Shown here one piece after another: positions 44,821 through 54,152 of a DNA stretch of 64,000 bases. The DNA comes from Lachnospiraceae bacterium (lineage in GTDB: Bacteria > Bacillota > Clostridia > Lachnospirales > Lachnospiraceae). How positions within the stretch are numbered: position 1 is the first letter of the stretch; every line of letters begins with the position of its first letter. Location of the stretch: the NCBI GenBank assembly GCA_022767285.1, contig JALENY010000010.1, forward strand, positions 124,001 to 188,000, given 5' to 3'. The notes under the pieces are model-generated. The model saw nothing but the letters and a program-made list of their open reading frames with translations, was not told the DNA's origin and searched no databases. The position numbers and the translations under genes are program-made.

Positions 44821-46593
44821 ATGTCCGGAGAGAAAACCTACAATCGAAAAAAAGTGCTTCTGGTTTTTCTCATCTGTGCGGTTATGCTTTTGGGTCTGGC
44901 TGGACGGCTGGTTTACCTGATGGTGTTCAAAGGGGAATATTATACAGAAAAGGCAGAAACCCTCCATGAACGAGAGCGCGATATCAAGGCAGCCCGTGGG
45001 CGTATTCTGGATGCCAATGGCGTGATTCTGGCGGACAACCGGACGGTCTGTACCGTGTCTGCCATCCACAGTCAGATCGAAGACCCGGAAGCGGTTATCG
45101 CCATGCTGCAGAAAGAACTGGGGATTGACGAGGCAGCAGCGCGCAAAAGGGTGGAAAAAGTCTCATCTATCGAGAGGGTGAAAACCAATGTGGATAAGGC
45201 GATCGGTGACAGGATTCGGGCTTATGGTCTGGCCGGAGTAAAAGTGGATGAGGATTACAAACGGTACTATCCCTTTGGAAGCCTGGCATCCAAAGTACTT
45301 GGATTTACCGGTGGCGATAATCAGGGAATTATTGGCCTGGAAGTGACTTATGATGATATTCTGACCGGTATCAATGGACAGATACTGACCCTGACCGATG
45401 CCCGCGGAATTGAGTTGGATGGTGCAGGGGAAAGGCGAGTGGAACCGGTGCCGGGCTATGATCTGCAGATCAGTCTGGATTATAACATCCAGATGTATGC
45501 CCAGCAGGCCGCTTTAAAAGTAATGGAAGAAAAACAGGCGGAACGAGTGTCCATCATTCTTATGAATCCTCAGAACGGGGAAATCTATGCCATGGTAAAT
45601 GTGCCGGAATTTGACTTAAATGATCCATTTACCCTTCCGTTTGATGTATCGGTGGAGAACGGTGAAAACCGGGAGCAGAGTATTCAGGATGCATTGAACC
45701 GGATGTGGAGAAATCCCGCCATCAATGATACCTATGAGCCGGGATCAACGTTCAAAATTTTTACGGCTGCTGCAGGTCTTGAGGAAGGCGTGGTCACGCT
45801 GGAAGACCGTTTTCAGTGCGGCGGGTATCGGGTGGTGGAAGACAGGCGCATCCATTGCCATAAGAGGAGCGGCCACGGATCCGAATCCTTTCTGGAAGGG
45901 GCACAGAATTCCTGTAACCCGGTATTTATTGATGTGGGGCTGCGTCTGGGCGTTGACAATGTATACAAATATTTTGAAAAGATGAATCTTCTGGAAAAAA
46001 CGGGAATCGATCTTCCGGGTGAGGCTGCTACCATCATGCATAAAAAAGAAAATGTGGGTCTGGTGGAGCTGGCGACCATATCCTTCGGGCAATCCTTTCA
46101 GATCACACCGATACAGCTTTTGACCATGGCCAGTATGGTGGTCAACGGAGGGACCCAGGTCACACCGCATTTTGGCGTCCGCGTGCTGGATGAAAATGGG
46201 CAGATTGTGGAAACCTTACAGTATGAATCGGAAGAAAATGTGATATCAAAAGAGACTTCCGATACAATGCGTTATATTCTGGAACATGTAGTGTCGGACG
46301 GTTCCGGGAAAAATGCTTATATTGAGGGTTATGCCATCGGCGGGAAGACAGCTACTTCCCAGACGCTTCCGAGAAGTGCCAACCGCTATATCTCATCTTT
46401 TGTAGGGTTTGCACCGGCACAGGATCCGCAGATCATTGGCGCCTGTATTATCACGGATCCAAAAGGTATCTATTACGGCGGAACGATAGCGGCTCCTGTG
46501 ATACGGGATATTTACGAAAACATTCTGCCATACCTGGGAATTCAAAAAAGTGGAGAAGAAAGCGCTTCGGGAACAGCGGGGGAAGCCAACTAA
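44821..46593 (+). CDS. spoVD: SpoVD-like transpeptidase (class B PBP)
   Basis: Second class B penicillin-binding protein of the cluster, 590 residues, with a membrane anchor near residues 15-37. The active-site Ser309 lies in PGSTFK, followed by SCN. The third motif reads KTA (Lys509-Ala511) instead of KTG. No C-terminal PASTA domain is visible, unlike B. subtilis SpoVD, so it is shorter. By family it would build spore cortex peptidoglycan with SpoVE, though it could also act in vegetative division. ATG at 44821 follows GGGGGA; a TTG reading at 44803 is less likely. A hairpin covers the ribosome site. Confidence 0.85.
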   Translation: MSGEKTYNRKKVLLVFLICAVMLLGLAGRLVYLMVFKGEYYTEKAETLHERERDIKAARGRILDANGVILADNRTVCTVSAIHSQIEDPEAVIAMLQKELGIDEAAARKRVEKVSSIERVKTNVDKAIGDRIRAYGLAGVKVDEDYKRYYPFGSLASKVLGFTGGDNQGIIGLEVTYDDILTGINGQILTLTDARGIELDGAGERRVEPVPGYDLQISLDYNIQMYAQQAALKVMEEKQAERVSIILMNPQNGEIYAMVNVPEFDLNDPFTLPFDVSVENGENREQSIQDALNRMWRNPAINDTYEPGSTFKIFTAAAGLEEGVVTLEDRFQCGGYRVVEDRRIHCHKRSGHGSESFLEGAQNSCNPVFIDVGLRLGVDNVYKYFEKMNLLEKTGIDLPGEAATIMHKKENVGLVELATISFGQSFQITPIQLLTMASMVVNGGTQVTPHFGVRVLDENGQIVETLQYESEENVISKETSDTMRYILEHVVSDGSGKNAYIEGYAIGGKTATSQTLPRSANRYISSFVGFAPAQDPQIIGACIITDPKGIYYGGTIAAPVIRDIYENILPYLGIQKSGEESASGTAGEAN

Positions 46594-46596
46594 CTC

Positions 46597-46625
46597 TTGA
46601 AAAAGCGGGGCAAAAGACGTATACT
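46597..46625 (+). promoter_or_regulatory. Internal promoter before mraY
   Basis: TTGAAA (46597-46602), 17-bp spacer, TATACT (46620-46625), 44 bp before the mraY start. It would let precursor and division genes be expressed apart from the SpoVD-like gene. Confidence 0.75.
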
Positions 46626-46668
46626 ATGTGTGTTGTGAAAGAAAACAAAAGAATTTAAGAGGTGCATT

Positions 46669-47628
46669 ATGTTTGATGTTTCAATGATTATTCCGGTTTT
46701 GATCGCTTTTGCGATCAGTATAATTCTGGGCCCATTGGTGATTCCTTTCCTGCGCAGACTGAAATTTGGTCAGACTGAGCGAGTGGAAGGCGTTCAGTCT
46801 CATCTGAAGAAGGCCGGCACACCTACCATGGGAGGTATTATCTTTCTGGTGGCAATCACCGTTACGTCCCTTTTCTATGTAAAAGATTATCCAAAGATCA
46901 TTCCGGTGCTGTTTCTGACGCTGGGATTTGGCCTGATCGGCTTTCTGGACGATTATCTTAAAGTGGTACTCCATCGTTCTGACGGCCTGCTACCCTGGCA
47001 GAAAATGGCATGCCAGATTATTGTTACCGGCATATTTGCATTTTATATCATTTTTTATACGGATATTTCTCTTGCCATGAAAGTGCCGTTCGTTCCGAAC
47101 ATGATGTGGGATATCGGATGGCTGGCAGTGCCGTTGTTGTTTATCGCCGTGATCGGTACGGTCAACGGTGTCAATTTTACCGATGGTCTTGACGGGCTGG
47201 CTTCCAGTGTTACGATCATGGTGGCGACTTTTTTTGCTGTGATCGCAATCGGCACAAAGAGCGGTATCGAACCCATCACCTGTGCGGTGATCGGCGGGCT
47301 TTTGGGCTTTTTGCTGTACAATGTGTATCCGGCAAAAGTATTTATGGGAGACACCGGTTCTCTTGCTCTGGGCGGATTCGTGGCAGGGACTGCGTACTTG
47401 CTGCAGATGCCGCTGTTTATTCTGATCGTTGGCCTGATTTATTTCGTGGAAGTTTTGTCTGTGGCAATGCAGGTGACTTACTTCAAAATAACCCATGGAA
47501 AACGTATCTTTAAGATGGCGCCCATACATCACCATTTTGAGCTCTGTGGATGGTCCGAAACACGGATCGTTGCTGTGTTTACCGTTGTGACAGCGCTGCT
47601 CTGTCTTGTTGCGCTTATGGCATTATAA
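46669..47628 (+). CDS. mraY: Phospho-N-acetylmuramoyl-pentapeptide transferase MraY
   Basis: Ten-helix membrane enzyme of 319 residues that moves phospho-MurNAc-pentapeptide to undecaprenyl phosphate, making lipid I. Family motifs are KKAGTPTMGG, FLDDYLKV, NFTDGLDGLA, FMGDTGSLALGG and the cytoplasmic HHHFE loop. GAGGTG precedes the start. It has its own promoter and leads the murD-ftsW part of the cluster. Confidence 0.96.
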   Translation: MFDVSMIIPVLIAFAISIILGPLVIPFLRRLKFGQTERVEGVQSHLKKAGTPTMGGIIFLVAITVTSLFYVKDYPKIIPVLFLTLGFGLIGFLDDYLKVVLHRSDGLLPWQKMACQIIVTGIFAFYIIFYTDISLAMKVPFVPNMMWDIGWLAVPLLFIAVIGTVNGVNFTDGLDGLASSVTIMVATFFAVIAIGTKSGIEPITCAVIGGLLGFLLYNVYPAKVFMGDTGSLALGGFVAGTAYLLQMPLFILIVGLIYFVEVLSVAMQVTYFKITHGKRIFKMAPIHHHFELCGWSETRIVAVFTVVTALLCLVALMAL

Positions 47629-47649
47629 CCAATAAATGAGGGAAAGAAC

Positions 47650-49005
47650 ATGGAATTAAAAGGAAAAAAAGTGCTGGTATTTGGCTCCGGACTAAGCGGT
47701 ATCGGTGCTGCCGATCTTCTGGTAAAGGTGGGCGCGGAGCCGGTCATTTATGATGAAAAGAAAGAGAAAAAAACGGAGGACATACTGGCTAAGGTGGAAG
47801 AACCGGATCAGGTGCAGGTGGTTCTCGGGGAACTGCCGGAAGAAATTCTGGATGAGATCAGCCTTGTGGTATTGAGCCCGGGTGTTCCTACGGACATTCC
47901 GGCGGTGGACCGTTTCCGTGAAAGACATCTGACCATCTGGGGCGAGGTGGAACTGGCCTATCAGACAGGAAAGGGGCGCATTCTTGCCATAACAGGGACA
48001 AACGGCAAGACTACCACCACAGCATTGCTGGGAAAGATCATTGGAGACTATTATGCATCTACCTTTGTGGTAGGAAACATCGGTACCCCCTACACATCCA
48101 TGGCGCTGGAACAGAAAGAGGACAGCGTTACCGCAGTGGAGATCAGTAGTTTTCAGCTTGAGACCATACAGGATTTCAAACCGGATGTCAGTGCGATCTT
48201 GAATATTACGGAAGATCACCTGAACCGCCACCACACCATGGAAGAATACATCCGGGTGAAAGAACTGATCACGAAAAATCAGGACAGCAGCGGTCTGTGT
48301 GTCTTGAATTATGAGGACGAGGTATTAAGAAAATTCGGCGAAAGCCTCACGATTCCGGTATTATTTTTCTCCAGCGCGCGTAAACTGGAGAGAGGCATTT
48401 TCCTTGAAGGCGACCGGATTGTACTGCAGGCAGAAGAACGGGTGGATGTGGCCTGTGTTCGTGACCTGAAACTGATCGGCGTACATAATTATGAGAATGT
48501 GATGGCTGCAGTGGCCATGGCATGGGGAATCGGTGTACCCATGGAGAGCATCCGCAAGAGCATCTGTGAATTCCGCGCCGTTGCCCATCGTATTGAGTAT
48601 GTGGATGAGAAAAACGGTGTTGTCTATTATAACGATTCGAAAGGAACGAATCCCGATGCTGCCATTCGGGCCATCAAAGCTATGGATCGGCCTACCTTGC
48701 TGATCGGCGGCGGATATGATAAAAATGCGGATTACACAGAATGGATCCGGTCATTTGACGGAAAGGTTCGTTATCTGGTACTGATCGGTGACACGAAAGA
48801 GAAGATCAACGAGACGGCAAAAAAATGTGGTTTTACCAATACCGTGCTTCTGGAAAATATGCCCCAGGCACTGGAATTCTGTACCGCCCATGCCAATCCC
48901 GGCGACGCGGTGCTGCTCTCGCCGGCCTGTGCAAGCTGGGGTGAGTTTGATAATTACGAACAGAGAGGAGATCGTTTTAAGGAGTACGTACATAGTTTAT
49001 CCTGA
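47650..49005 (+). CDS. murD: UDP-N-acetylmuramoylalanine--D-glutamate ligase MurD
   Basis: Mur ligase of 451 residues that adds D-glutamate to UDP-MurNAc-L-Ala. The N-terminal Rossmann part has GSGLSGIGAA. The ATP site is GTNGKTTTT, with catalytic residues near NITEDHLNRH. The C-terminal domain ends in LLSPACASWGEFDNYEQRG, diagnostic for MurD. GAGGG lies upstream. It is followed by the FtsW-type gene. Confidence 0.96.
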   Translation: MELKGKKVLVFGSGLSGIGAADLLVKVGAEPVIYDEKKEKKTEDILAKVEEPDQVQVVLGELPEEILDEISLVVLSPGVPTDIPAVDRFRERHLTIWGEVELAYQTGKGRILAITGTNGKTTTTALLGKIIGDYYASTFVVGNIGTPYTSMALEQKEDSVTAVEISSFQLETIQDFKPDVSAILNITEDHLNRHHTMEEYIRVKELITKNQDSSGLCVLNYEDEVLRKFGESLTIPVLFFSSARKLERGIFLEGDRIVLQAEERVDVACVRDLKLIGVHNYENVMAAVAMAWGIGVPMESIRKSICEFRAVAHRIEYVDEKNGVVYYNDSKGTNPDAAIRAIKAMDRPTLLIGGGYDKNADYTEWIRSFDGKVRYLVLIGDTKEKINETAKKCGFTNTVLLENMPQALEFCTAHANPGDAVLLSPACASWGEFDNYEQRGDRFKEYVHSLS

Positions 49006-49028
49006 TTTTAGTCAAATGGAGTGAGCTT

Positions 49029-50114
49029 TTGCGTAATAAGATCTTTTATTCCGGAAAAAAGCATATGGATTATATACTGGCTGCAGTGGTGCTGGTTCTG
49101 GTGGTTTTGGGACTGGTACTTTTGTTCAGTACCAGTGCATACAATGGGCGGGTCAAATTTCATGATTCCGCCTATTATTTTAAGAAACAGCTTTTTGCGA
49201 CGATACTGGGACTGTGTGCCATGTATCTGGTGTCAAGAATGGATTACCGGTTTCTGGTGCGCTTCGCAGTGCTCTTTTATCTGATGTCGATCGTGCTGTC
49301 TACACTGGTGTTGTTTATCGGCGATGAATACAATGGTTCCAAACGATGGCTGTCTTTGGGGCCATTATCTTTTCAGCCCGCAGAATTTGCAAAGCTGGCG
49401 GTGATCCTCTTTTTGACTTATGTTATCCGTATCAGTAGAAAGAAAAGGGGACTCTGGTTTGTGGTGCGGGTACTTGGTATGGCGCTGCCCATTGTTGGCC
49501 TGGTGGGGACCAATAACCTGAGTACCGCGGTTATTATTCTGGGTATTGCGGTAATCCTGATTTTTGTGTCAAATCCAAATTACCTGCAGTTTGTGGGCAT
49601 CGGTGCTGCAGGAATTGGTTTTATCGGCATTTTTCTGGCGATGGAGAGTTACCGGCTGGAACGGCTGGCCGTGTGGCGGAACCCAGAGGGATACGACAAG
49701 GGATTTCAAACTCTGCAGGGGCTGATGGCAATTGGAAGCGGCGGACTATTCGGAACAGGTCTTGGCAGCAGCATGCAGAAACTGGGATTTGTGCCGGAGG
49801 CACAGAATGATATGATTTTTTCTATTATATGTGAAGAATTAGGATTGATGGGAGCCATTCTGGTTATACTGATATTTGGGATCCTGATCTGGCGCCTGGC
49901 GGTGACTGCCATGGAAGCGGAGGATCTGGAGGGACTGCTTGTGGCTGCCGGAATCATGGGGCATCTTGCTCTGCAGGTGATTCTGAATATTGCTGTGGTG
50001 ACCAATACGATACCAAATACGGGGATTACCCTGCCCTTTATCAGCTACGGCGGCACTTCAGTTCTGTTTTTGCTGGCCGAGATGGGGCTGGCGCTGAGTG
50101 TGAGCAGAAGATAG
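49029..50114 (+). CDS. spoVE: SEDS-family peptidoglycan polymerase (FtsW/SpoVE)
   Basis: Ten-helix SEDS glycosyltransferase of 361 residues that polymerises lipid II. Conserved parts are GSKRWLSLG, QPAEFAKLA, the extracellular AQNDMIFS loop and PFISYGGTS. The position between murD and murA matches FtsW/SpoVE; vegetative and sporulation roles cannot be told apart. The start is TTG with GGAGTGAG 4-5 bp upstream. It probably pairs with either the PbpB or the SpoVD-like transpeptidase. Confidence 0.92.
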   Translation: MRNKIFYSGKKHMDYILAAVVLVLVVLGLVLLFSTSAYNGRVKFHDSAYYFKKQLFATILGLCAMYLVSRMDYRFLVRFAVLFYLMSIVLSTLVLFIGDEYNGSKRWLSLGPLSFQPAEFAKLAVILFLTYVIRISRKKRGLWFVVRVLGMALPIVGLVGTNNLSTAVIILGIAVILIFVSNPNYLQFVGIGAAGIGFIGIFLAMESYRLERLAVWRNPEGYDKGFQTLQGLMAIGSGGLFGTGLGSSMQKLGFVPEAQNDMIFSIICEELGLMGAILVILIFGILIWRLAVTAMEAEDLEGLLVAAGIMGHLALQVILNIAVVTNTIPNTGITLPFISYGGTSVLFLLAEMGLALSVSRR

Positions 50115-50124
50115 GATCGATGCC

Positions 50125-50160
50125 TGCAGGTGTTTCCGCTTCGCCGGAAGCGGTGATGCA
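50125..50160 (+). other. Hairpin in the ftsW-murA gap
   Basis: TGCA plus CCGCTT (50136-50141) pair with AAGCGG (50148-50153) plus TGCA. There is no T run. The 135-bp gap otherwise shows a second imperfect dyad near 50160-50180 and no convincing promoter. Confidence 0.35.
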
Positions 50161-50249
50161 GTTCATTTTCCGGTGATGAACGAGTGTACGGGCACATTTT
50201 TTCTTTTTCTGCATATAATGATATATAGTGTGTTTCGGGAGTGTTCAGA

Positions 50250-51509
50250 TTGGATTCAATCATTATTCACGGTGGAAAACGTCTGGATGGGACAGTTCGG
50301 ATACAGGGATCAAAAAATGCAGTGCTTCCTATGATGTCTGCCTCGGTGCTGCATGACGGTGTCACGGTGCTTGAGGGGTGTCCCCGGATTTCGGATGTCT
50401 GCTTTATGACGGAAATCCTGAAATGTCTTGGCGCGCAGATCCGATGGGAGGGTCATACTCTATTTATTGACGGAAGCGGGATAAACGCATCCGTGATCCC
50501 GGCCATATACGGTGTGCAGATGCGTTCCTCCGTCACTCTGATGGGCAGCCTTCTGGGACGGATGCACCGTTTTGAGATGCCTTTTCCGGGCGGGTGTGTG
50601 ATCGGGAAAAGACCCGTGGACTTACATATTCAGGTTCTGAGATCCCTGGGAGCCAAAGTGGAAGAAAAGGACGGGATACTGCGGGCAAGCTGCGAAAGCC
50701 CGGAAGGATTTTGCCATGTATTTAAGAAAAAAAGTGTGGGCGCTACGGAAAATGCCATTCTGGCAGCTGTCCGGGCAAAAGGAAAGACTCGTTTGTCCGG
50801 CTGTTCGGTGGAACCGGAAATCATCTGGCTGTGTCGTTTTTTAGAAGCTATGGGTGTCACCATACGGGGTGTGGGAACGGAACACCTGATGATCACCGGA
50901 ACTGTGAGACTTAAGGATACGGCTTTCGAAGTCCCGGCTGATCGCATTGTGGCTGGGACGTACCTGATGGCAGGTGCGGCTACCCGCGGTCAGATCATTC
51001 TGGAACATGCGCCGGTTGATGAGATGACGTCAATTCTTGATGCCTATAAGAAAATGGGTGGACAATATGAAGTGAGTAGTGGTAAACTAGTAGCGGACAG
51101 CCGGGGGGTACAGAAACCGCTGCCCTATATTGAAACCGACGTATATCCGGGTCTGCCCACGGATCTGCAGTCACCGCTTTTGGCGGTACTGGCGGGAATT
51201 CCGGGCAGCAGCCATGTGAGAGAGACGGTATTTGAGGATCGATATAAAATTATACCGCAGCTGAACCGCATGGGTGCTTCCGTCACTGTTTCGGGGAGAG
51301 ATGCATATGTGGAAGGGCAGCCGGGACTGCACGGAGAAAAAGTCAGTGCCAGAGAGCTGCGGGGCGGTGCTGCGCTGGTGATTGCTGCACTGTCGGCACA
51401 GGGGGAGTCACAGGTTCTGAACCGGCATTATATTGAGCGCGGTTACGAAGATATTTGTAAAGACATATGTTCTCTCGGCGGAGAGATCAGAATAGATAAG
51501 GATGATTAA
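50250..51509 (+). CDS. murA: UDP-N-acetylglucosamine 1-carboxyvinyltransferase MurA
   Basis: EPSP-synthase-fold enzyme of 419 residues for the first committed step of peptidoglycan synthesis. The N-terminal GSKNAVLP holds the catalytic Lys-Asn. Cys116 in GGCVIGKRPVDLH is the residue modified by fosfomycin, so ordinary sensitivity is expected from sequence. Start TTG at 50250 aligns with family N-termini and has GGGAGTG at good spacing; GTG at 50241 lies too close to the ribosome site. It occupies the slot where murG often lies. Confidence 0.92.
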   Translation: MDSIIIHGGKRLDGTVRIQGSKNAVLPMMSASVLHDGVTVLEGCPRISDVCFMTEILKCLGAQIRWEGHTLFIDGSGINASVIPAIYGVQMRSSVTLMGSLLGRMHRFEMPFPGGCVIGKRPVDLHIQVLRSLGAKVEEKDGILRASCESPEGFCHVFKKKSVGATENAILAAVRAKGKTRLSGCSVEPEIIWLCRFLEAMGVTIRGVGTEHLMITGTVRLKDTAFEVPADRIVAGTYLMAGAATRGQIILEHAPVDEMTSILDAYKKMGGQYEVSSGKLVADSRGVQKPLPYIETDVYPGLPTDLQSPLLAVLAGIPGSSHVRETVFEDRYKIIPQLNRMGASVTVSGRDAYVEGQPGLHGEKVSARELRGGAALVIAALSAQGESQVLNRHYIERGYEDICKDICSLGGEIRIDKDD

Positions 51510-51510
51510 G

Positions 51511-52335
51511 ATGAGAAAACGAACCAGAAAAAAACGAAAAGAAAATACAAAGCTGATCGGGCTGGTCACGGTGAGCGGTATACTGGTACTGGCAATCTTG
51601 CTGTTTTTATTTTTATTTCAAATTAATACAGTGACGGTGGAAGGAAATATTCATTATACGGAAGACGAAGTCAAAGCCATGGTCATGGATGATATTTTCT
51701 CCGGAAATTCGCTTTTGTTTTCTCTGACAAAAAGAACCGTGGAAATTGAGAACGTTCCGTTTATGGAGAGCATTCGTGTGGAAATGACAGCCAGAGATGC
51801 GATTCGTCTGGTTGTGACGGAGAAAAATATCGTGGGCTATCTGGCCTGCGACAATGCATACTGGTATTTTGACCGGGACGGTATGGTGGTGGAAAAGACT
51901 GCAGAACCGGTCCTGACTGCGGAAGAGCGTCTGGAGAAGGCAACTTCGGAAAATGCAGATGAGGGCGTTATTCAGGGCGCGGAACTGCCGGTGAAAAACT
52001 TCGTACCTCTGGTGGAAGGCCTTTCGTTTGAACAGATCACAGTGGGAAAAGAACTGGATATTCCCAATCCCGGTATTTTCAATGCCCTTTCCAGCATCAA
52101 TCAGATGATAAACAAAGACAATATTCCGCCGGATAAAGTGGTCTACGATGAAGACAGTAATATTACCCTTGTCTACGGAGACATAGAAGTGCGTTTGGGA
52201 AAAGATGAGCAGCTAGAGGATAAAATGAATACACTGGCCTCTATAATGCCGCAGATGGAAGGCATGTCAGGGGTTCTGCATCTGGAAGATTACAGCACTT
52301 CCCAGAGCGGAGTGGTCTTTGAAAAGAATGAATGA
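51511..52335 (+). CDS. divIB: Division protein DivIB/FtsQ
   Basis: Bitopic membrane protein of 274 residues. A very basic cytoplasmic end (KRTRKKRKEN) and one membrane helix (about 14-37) precede a POTRA domain (about 40-110). The beta domain follows, with a roughly 40-residue acidic insertion near 130-165. It links FtsL and the septal PBP. Start at 51511 is one base after murA and uses AAGGA inside the murA end; ATG at 51502 is a less likely choice. Confidence 0.88.
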   Translation: MRKRTRKKRKENTKLIGLVTVSGILVLAILLFLFLFQINTVTVEGNIHYTEDEVKAMVMDDIFSGNSLLFSLTKRTVEIENVPFMESIRVEMTARDAIRLVVTEKNIVGYLACDNAYWYFDRDGMVVEKTAEPVLTAEERLEKATSENADEGVIQGAELPVKNFVPLVEGLSFEQITVGKELDIPNPGIFNALSSINQMINKDNIPPDKVVYDEDSNITLVYGDIEVRLGKDEQLEDKMNTLASIMPQMEGMSGVLHLEDYSTSQSGVVFEKNE

Positions 52336-52370
52336 AATTCTAAAAAATCAGGAAAAATGCAAAAAAAGAG

Positions 52371-52399
52371 TTGATATCTTTAACAAAAAAATATATGAT
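52371..52399 (+). promoter_or_regulatory. ftsZ promoter
   Basis: TTGATA (52371-52376), 17-bp spacer, TATGAT (52394-52399), about 90 bp before the ftsZ start, in the 153-bp gap after divIB. It allows separate high expression of ftsZ. Confidence 0.72.
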
Positions 52400-52488
52400 A
52401 TATCTGAGTGTATCTATATTAATTCAGTATTTTGAATATGCCCCGGGGGGTTAGCAATAAACGGGAGTGGAAAAAAGGAGGAAGTACG

Positions 52489-53658
52489 TTGTTAGAAATT
52501 ATGACAAATGAAGCGGAATCGGCTGCTAAAATAATCGTTGTAGGTGTTGGCGGCGCAGGTAATAACGCAGTAAACCGCATGGTTGAGGAGACAACCGGCG
52601 GTGTGGAATTCGTAGGTGTCAATACAGATAAACAGGCTTTGACTTTGTGCAAAGCACCGACGGTTGTACAGATCGGTGAAAAACTTACAAAAGGTCTTGG
52701 CGCAGGTGCAAAACCGGAAATCGGTCAGCAGGCTGCGGAAGAGAGTATCGAAGACGTAAAACAGGTGATTCAGGGAGCAGACATGGTATTTGTCACCTGT
52801 GGTATGGGCGGCGGAACCGGTACCGGTGCAGCTCCGGTCATTGCCGGTGCGGCAAAGAGTATGGGTATCCTGACGGTAGGTGTCGTTACAAAACCGTTCC
52901 GTTTTGAAGCAAAAACCCGTATGAATAATGCGATGCAGGGAATCGAACGCCTGAGAGAAAATGTGGATACGTTGATTGTCATCCCGAACGATAAACTGCT
53001 GGAGATTGTAGACCGCAGAACTACGATGCCGGAAGCACTGAAAAAAGCAGACGAAGTACTGCAGCAGGCAGTTCAGGGTATTACAGATCTGATCAACCAG
53101 CCGGCTCTGATCAATCTTGACTTTGCTGATGTTCAGACTGTTATGATCGACAAGGGTATTGCTCATATCGGTATCGGTGAGGCCAAAGGCGATGAAAAGG
53201 CACTGGAAGCAGTTCAGCAGGCAGTTGCCAGCCCGCTTCTGGAGACCACCATTGCAGGAGCTTCCCATGTTATCATCAATATCACCGGAGACATCTCTCT
53301 TATGGATGCAAACGATGCAGCAAGCTATGTTCAGGAACTGGCAGGCGACGAAGCAAACATTATCTTTGGTGCTATGTATGATGATTCGGATGTTGACTAC
53401 TGCCGCATCACCGTTATTGCAACCGGTCTGGATCAGCAGGTGAAAAAATCCGCACCTGCCGGAGCTGGAAGCACAACAAGAAAGATGCCGACCTTTAGCA
53501 ATATGTCAGCACCTTCTTACAGCACACCGAGATATACGGCACCCCAGGCGCCGACTATGCAGATGCCGAATATGACTCTGCCGGAAGCTTCTGTTCCAAC
53601 CAGCAGTGTACCGAAAAAAGATATTCAGATTCCGGATTTTCTGAAAAATCGTAAATAA
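52489..53658 (+). CDS. ftsZ: Cell division GTPase FtsZ
   Basis: Tubulin-like GTPase of 389 residues that forms the Z ring. [13 protein letters not shown] starts the nucleotide domain, and the signature [12 protein letters not shown] lies near residue 105. A Pro/Met/Thr-rich linker (about 320-375) ends in the conserved tail peptide [11 protein letters not shown]. Start is TTG at 52489 behind AGGAGG, giving MLEI..., which matches family N-termini; ATG at 52432 would be upstream of the ribosome site. ftsA is not adjacent. Confidence 0.96.
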   Translation: MLEIMTNEAESAAKIIVVGVGGAGNNAVNRMVEETTGGVEFVGVNTDKQALTLCKAPTVVQIGEKLTKGLGAGAKPEIGQQAAEESIEDVKQVIQGADMVFVTCGMGGGTGTGAAPVIAGAAKSMGILTVGVVTKPFRFEAKTRMNNAMQGIERLRENVDTLIVIPNDKLLEIVDRRTTMPEALKKADEVLQQAVQGITDLINQPALINLDFADVQTVMIDKGIAHIGIGEAKGDEKALEAVQQAVASPLLETTIAGASHVIINITGDISLMDANDAASYVQELAGDEANIIFGAMYDDSDVDYCRITVIATGLDQQVKKSAPAGAGSTTRKMPTFSNMSAPSYSTPRYTAPQAPTMQMPNMTLPEASVPTSSVPKKDIQIPDFLKNRK

Positions 53659-53687
53659 TGAAAGAATGTAAATAAGGAAAAAAGCAC

Positions 53688-53750
53688 AGGAGCGCTGCAA
53701 AAATAGGCGAGTAATTGTCTACGGTGCAGCGCTCCTTTATGCGTTTTTTC
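53688..53750 (+). terminator. Terminator at the end of the dcw cluster
   Basis: Perfect 11-bp arms AGGAGCGCTGC (53688-53698) and GCAGCGCTCCT (53726-53736) around a 27-base loop, with a T-rich tail ending TTTTTT. The stretch 53751-53880 that follows shows no gene. Confidence 0.8.
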
Positions 53751-53899
53751 AGCAGACAGGATATCCCTATGACCGAAGCGTTTCCGATCATACATTTTCC
53801 GGTTCCCGGATGAATAATTGTCTTGGAAATCCCAGGAATATGGAAGCCTCTTCTTTGTTTTCATGAAAAAAAGTTCGATAAAAATTTCCTACGACCTGA

Positions 53900-53962
53900 A
53901 GAAATTACAAAAATGCAAGATGAATCGGATAAAAAATGCTGTATTATTATTAGACTTAGTCC
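53900..53962 (+). promoter_or_regulatory. Conserved upstream block A of the methyl-transfer locus
   Basis: Three short blocks in order: AGAAATTACAAA (53900-53911), AAAAAATGCT (53931-53940) and TATTAGACTTAGTCC (53948-53962). The last is a dyad TTAGAC-N3-GTCCAA. The same three blocks occur upstream of the CobW gene (55632-55713). It may be a shared operator. Confidence 0.4.
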
Positions 53963-53998
53963 AATAAATCGCGGTTTTTGGGATTTTTATTGAATTTT

Positions 53999-54020
53999 GC
54001 GAATGAATTTGTTAATTCGC
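53999..54020. repeat. Inverted repeat next to the methyltransferase promoter
   Basis: GCGAAT (53999-54004) and ATTCGC (54015-54020), 10-bp spacer, ending 9 bp before the -35 box. A candidate regulator site. Confidence 0.4.
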
Positions 54021-54029
54021 CAAATCCTA

Positions 54030-54057
54030 TTGACCCCAAACAAATAAAAAATATAAT
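54030..54057 (+). promoter_or_regulatory. Promoter of the methyltransferase-thioredoxin gene
   Basis: TTGACC (54030-54035), 16-bp spacer, perfect TATAAT (54052-54057). The start at 54072 would leave almost no leader, which supports the later ATG at 54153. Confidence 0.75.
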
Positions 54058-54152
54058 AGATTATAGATGAAATGAACGAAAATCTTAAAATTTTACAAAA
54101 GATGCAGAATGAAAATTTTAAGAAATTTCTCAAAGAAAGGCAGGATCATAAA

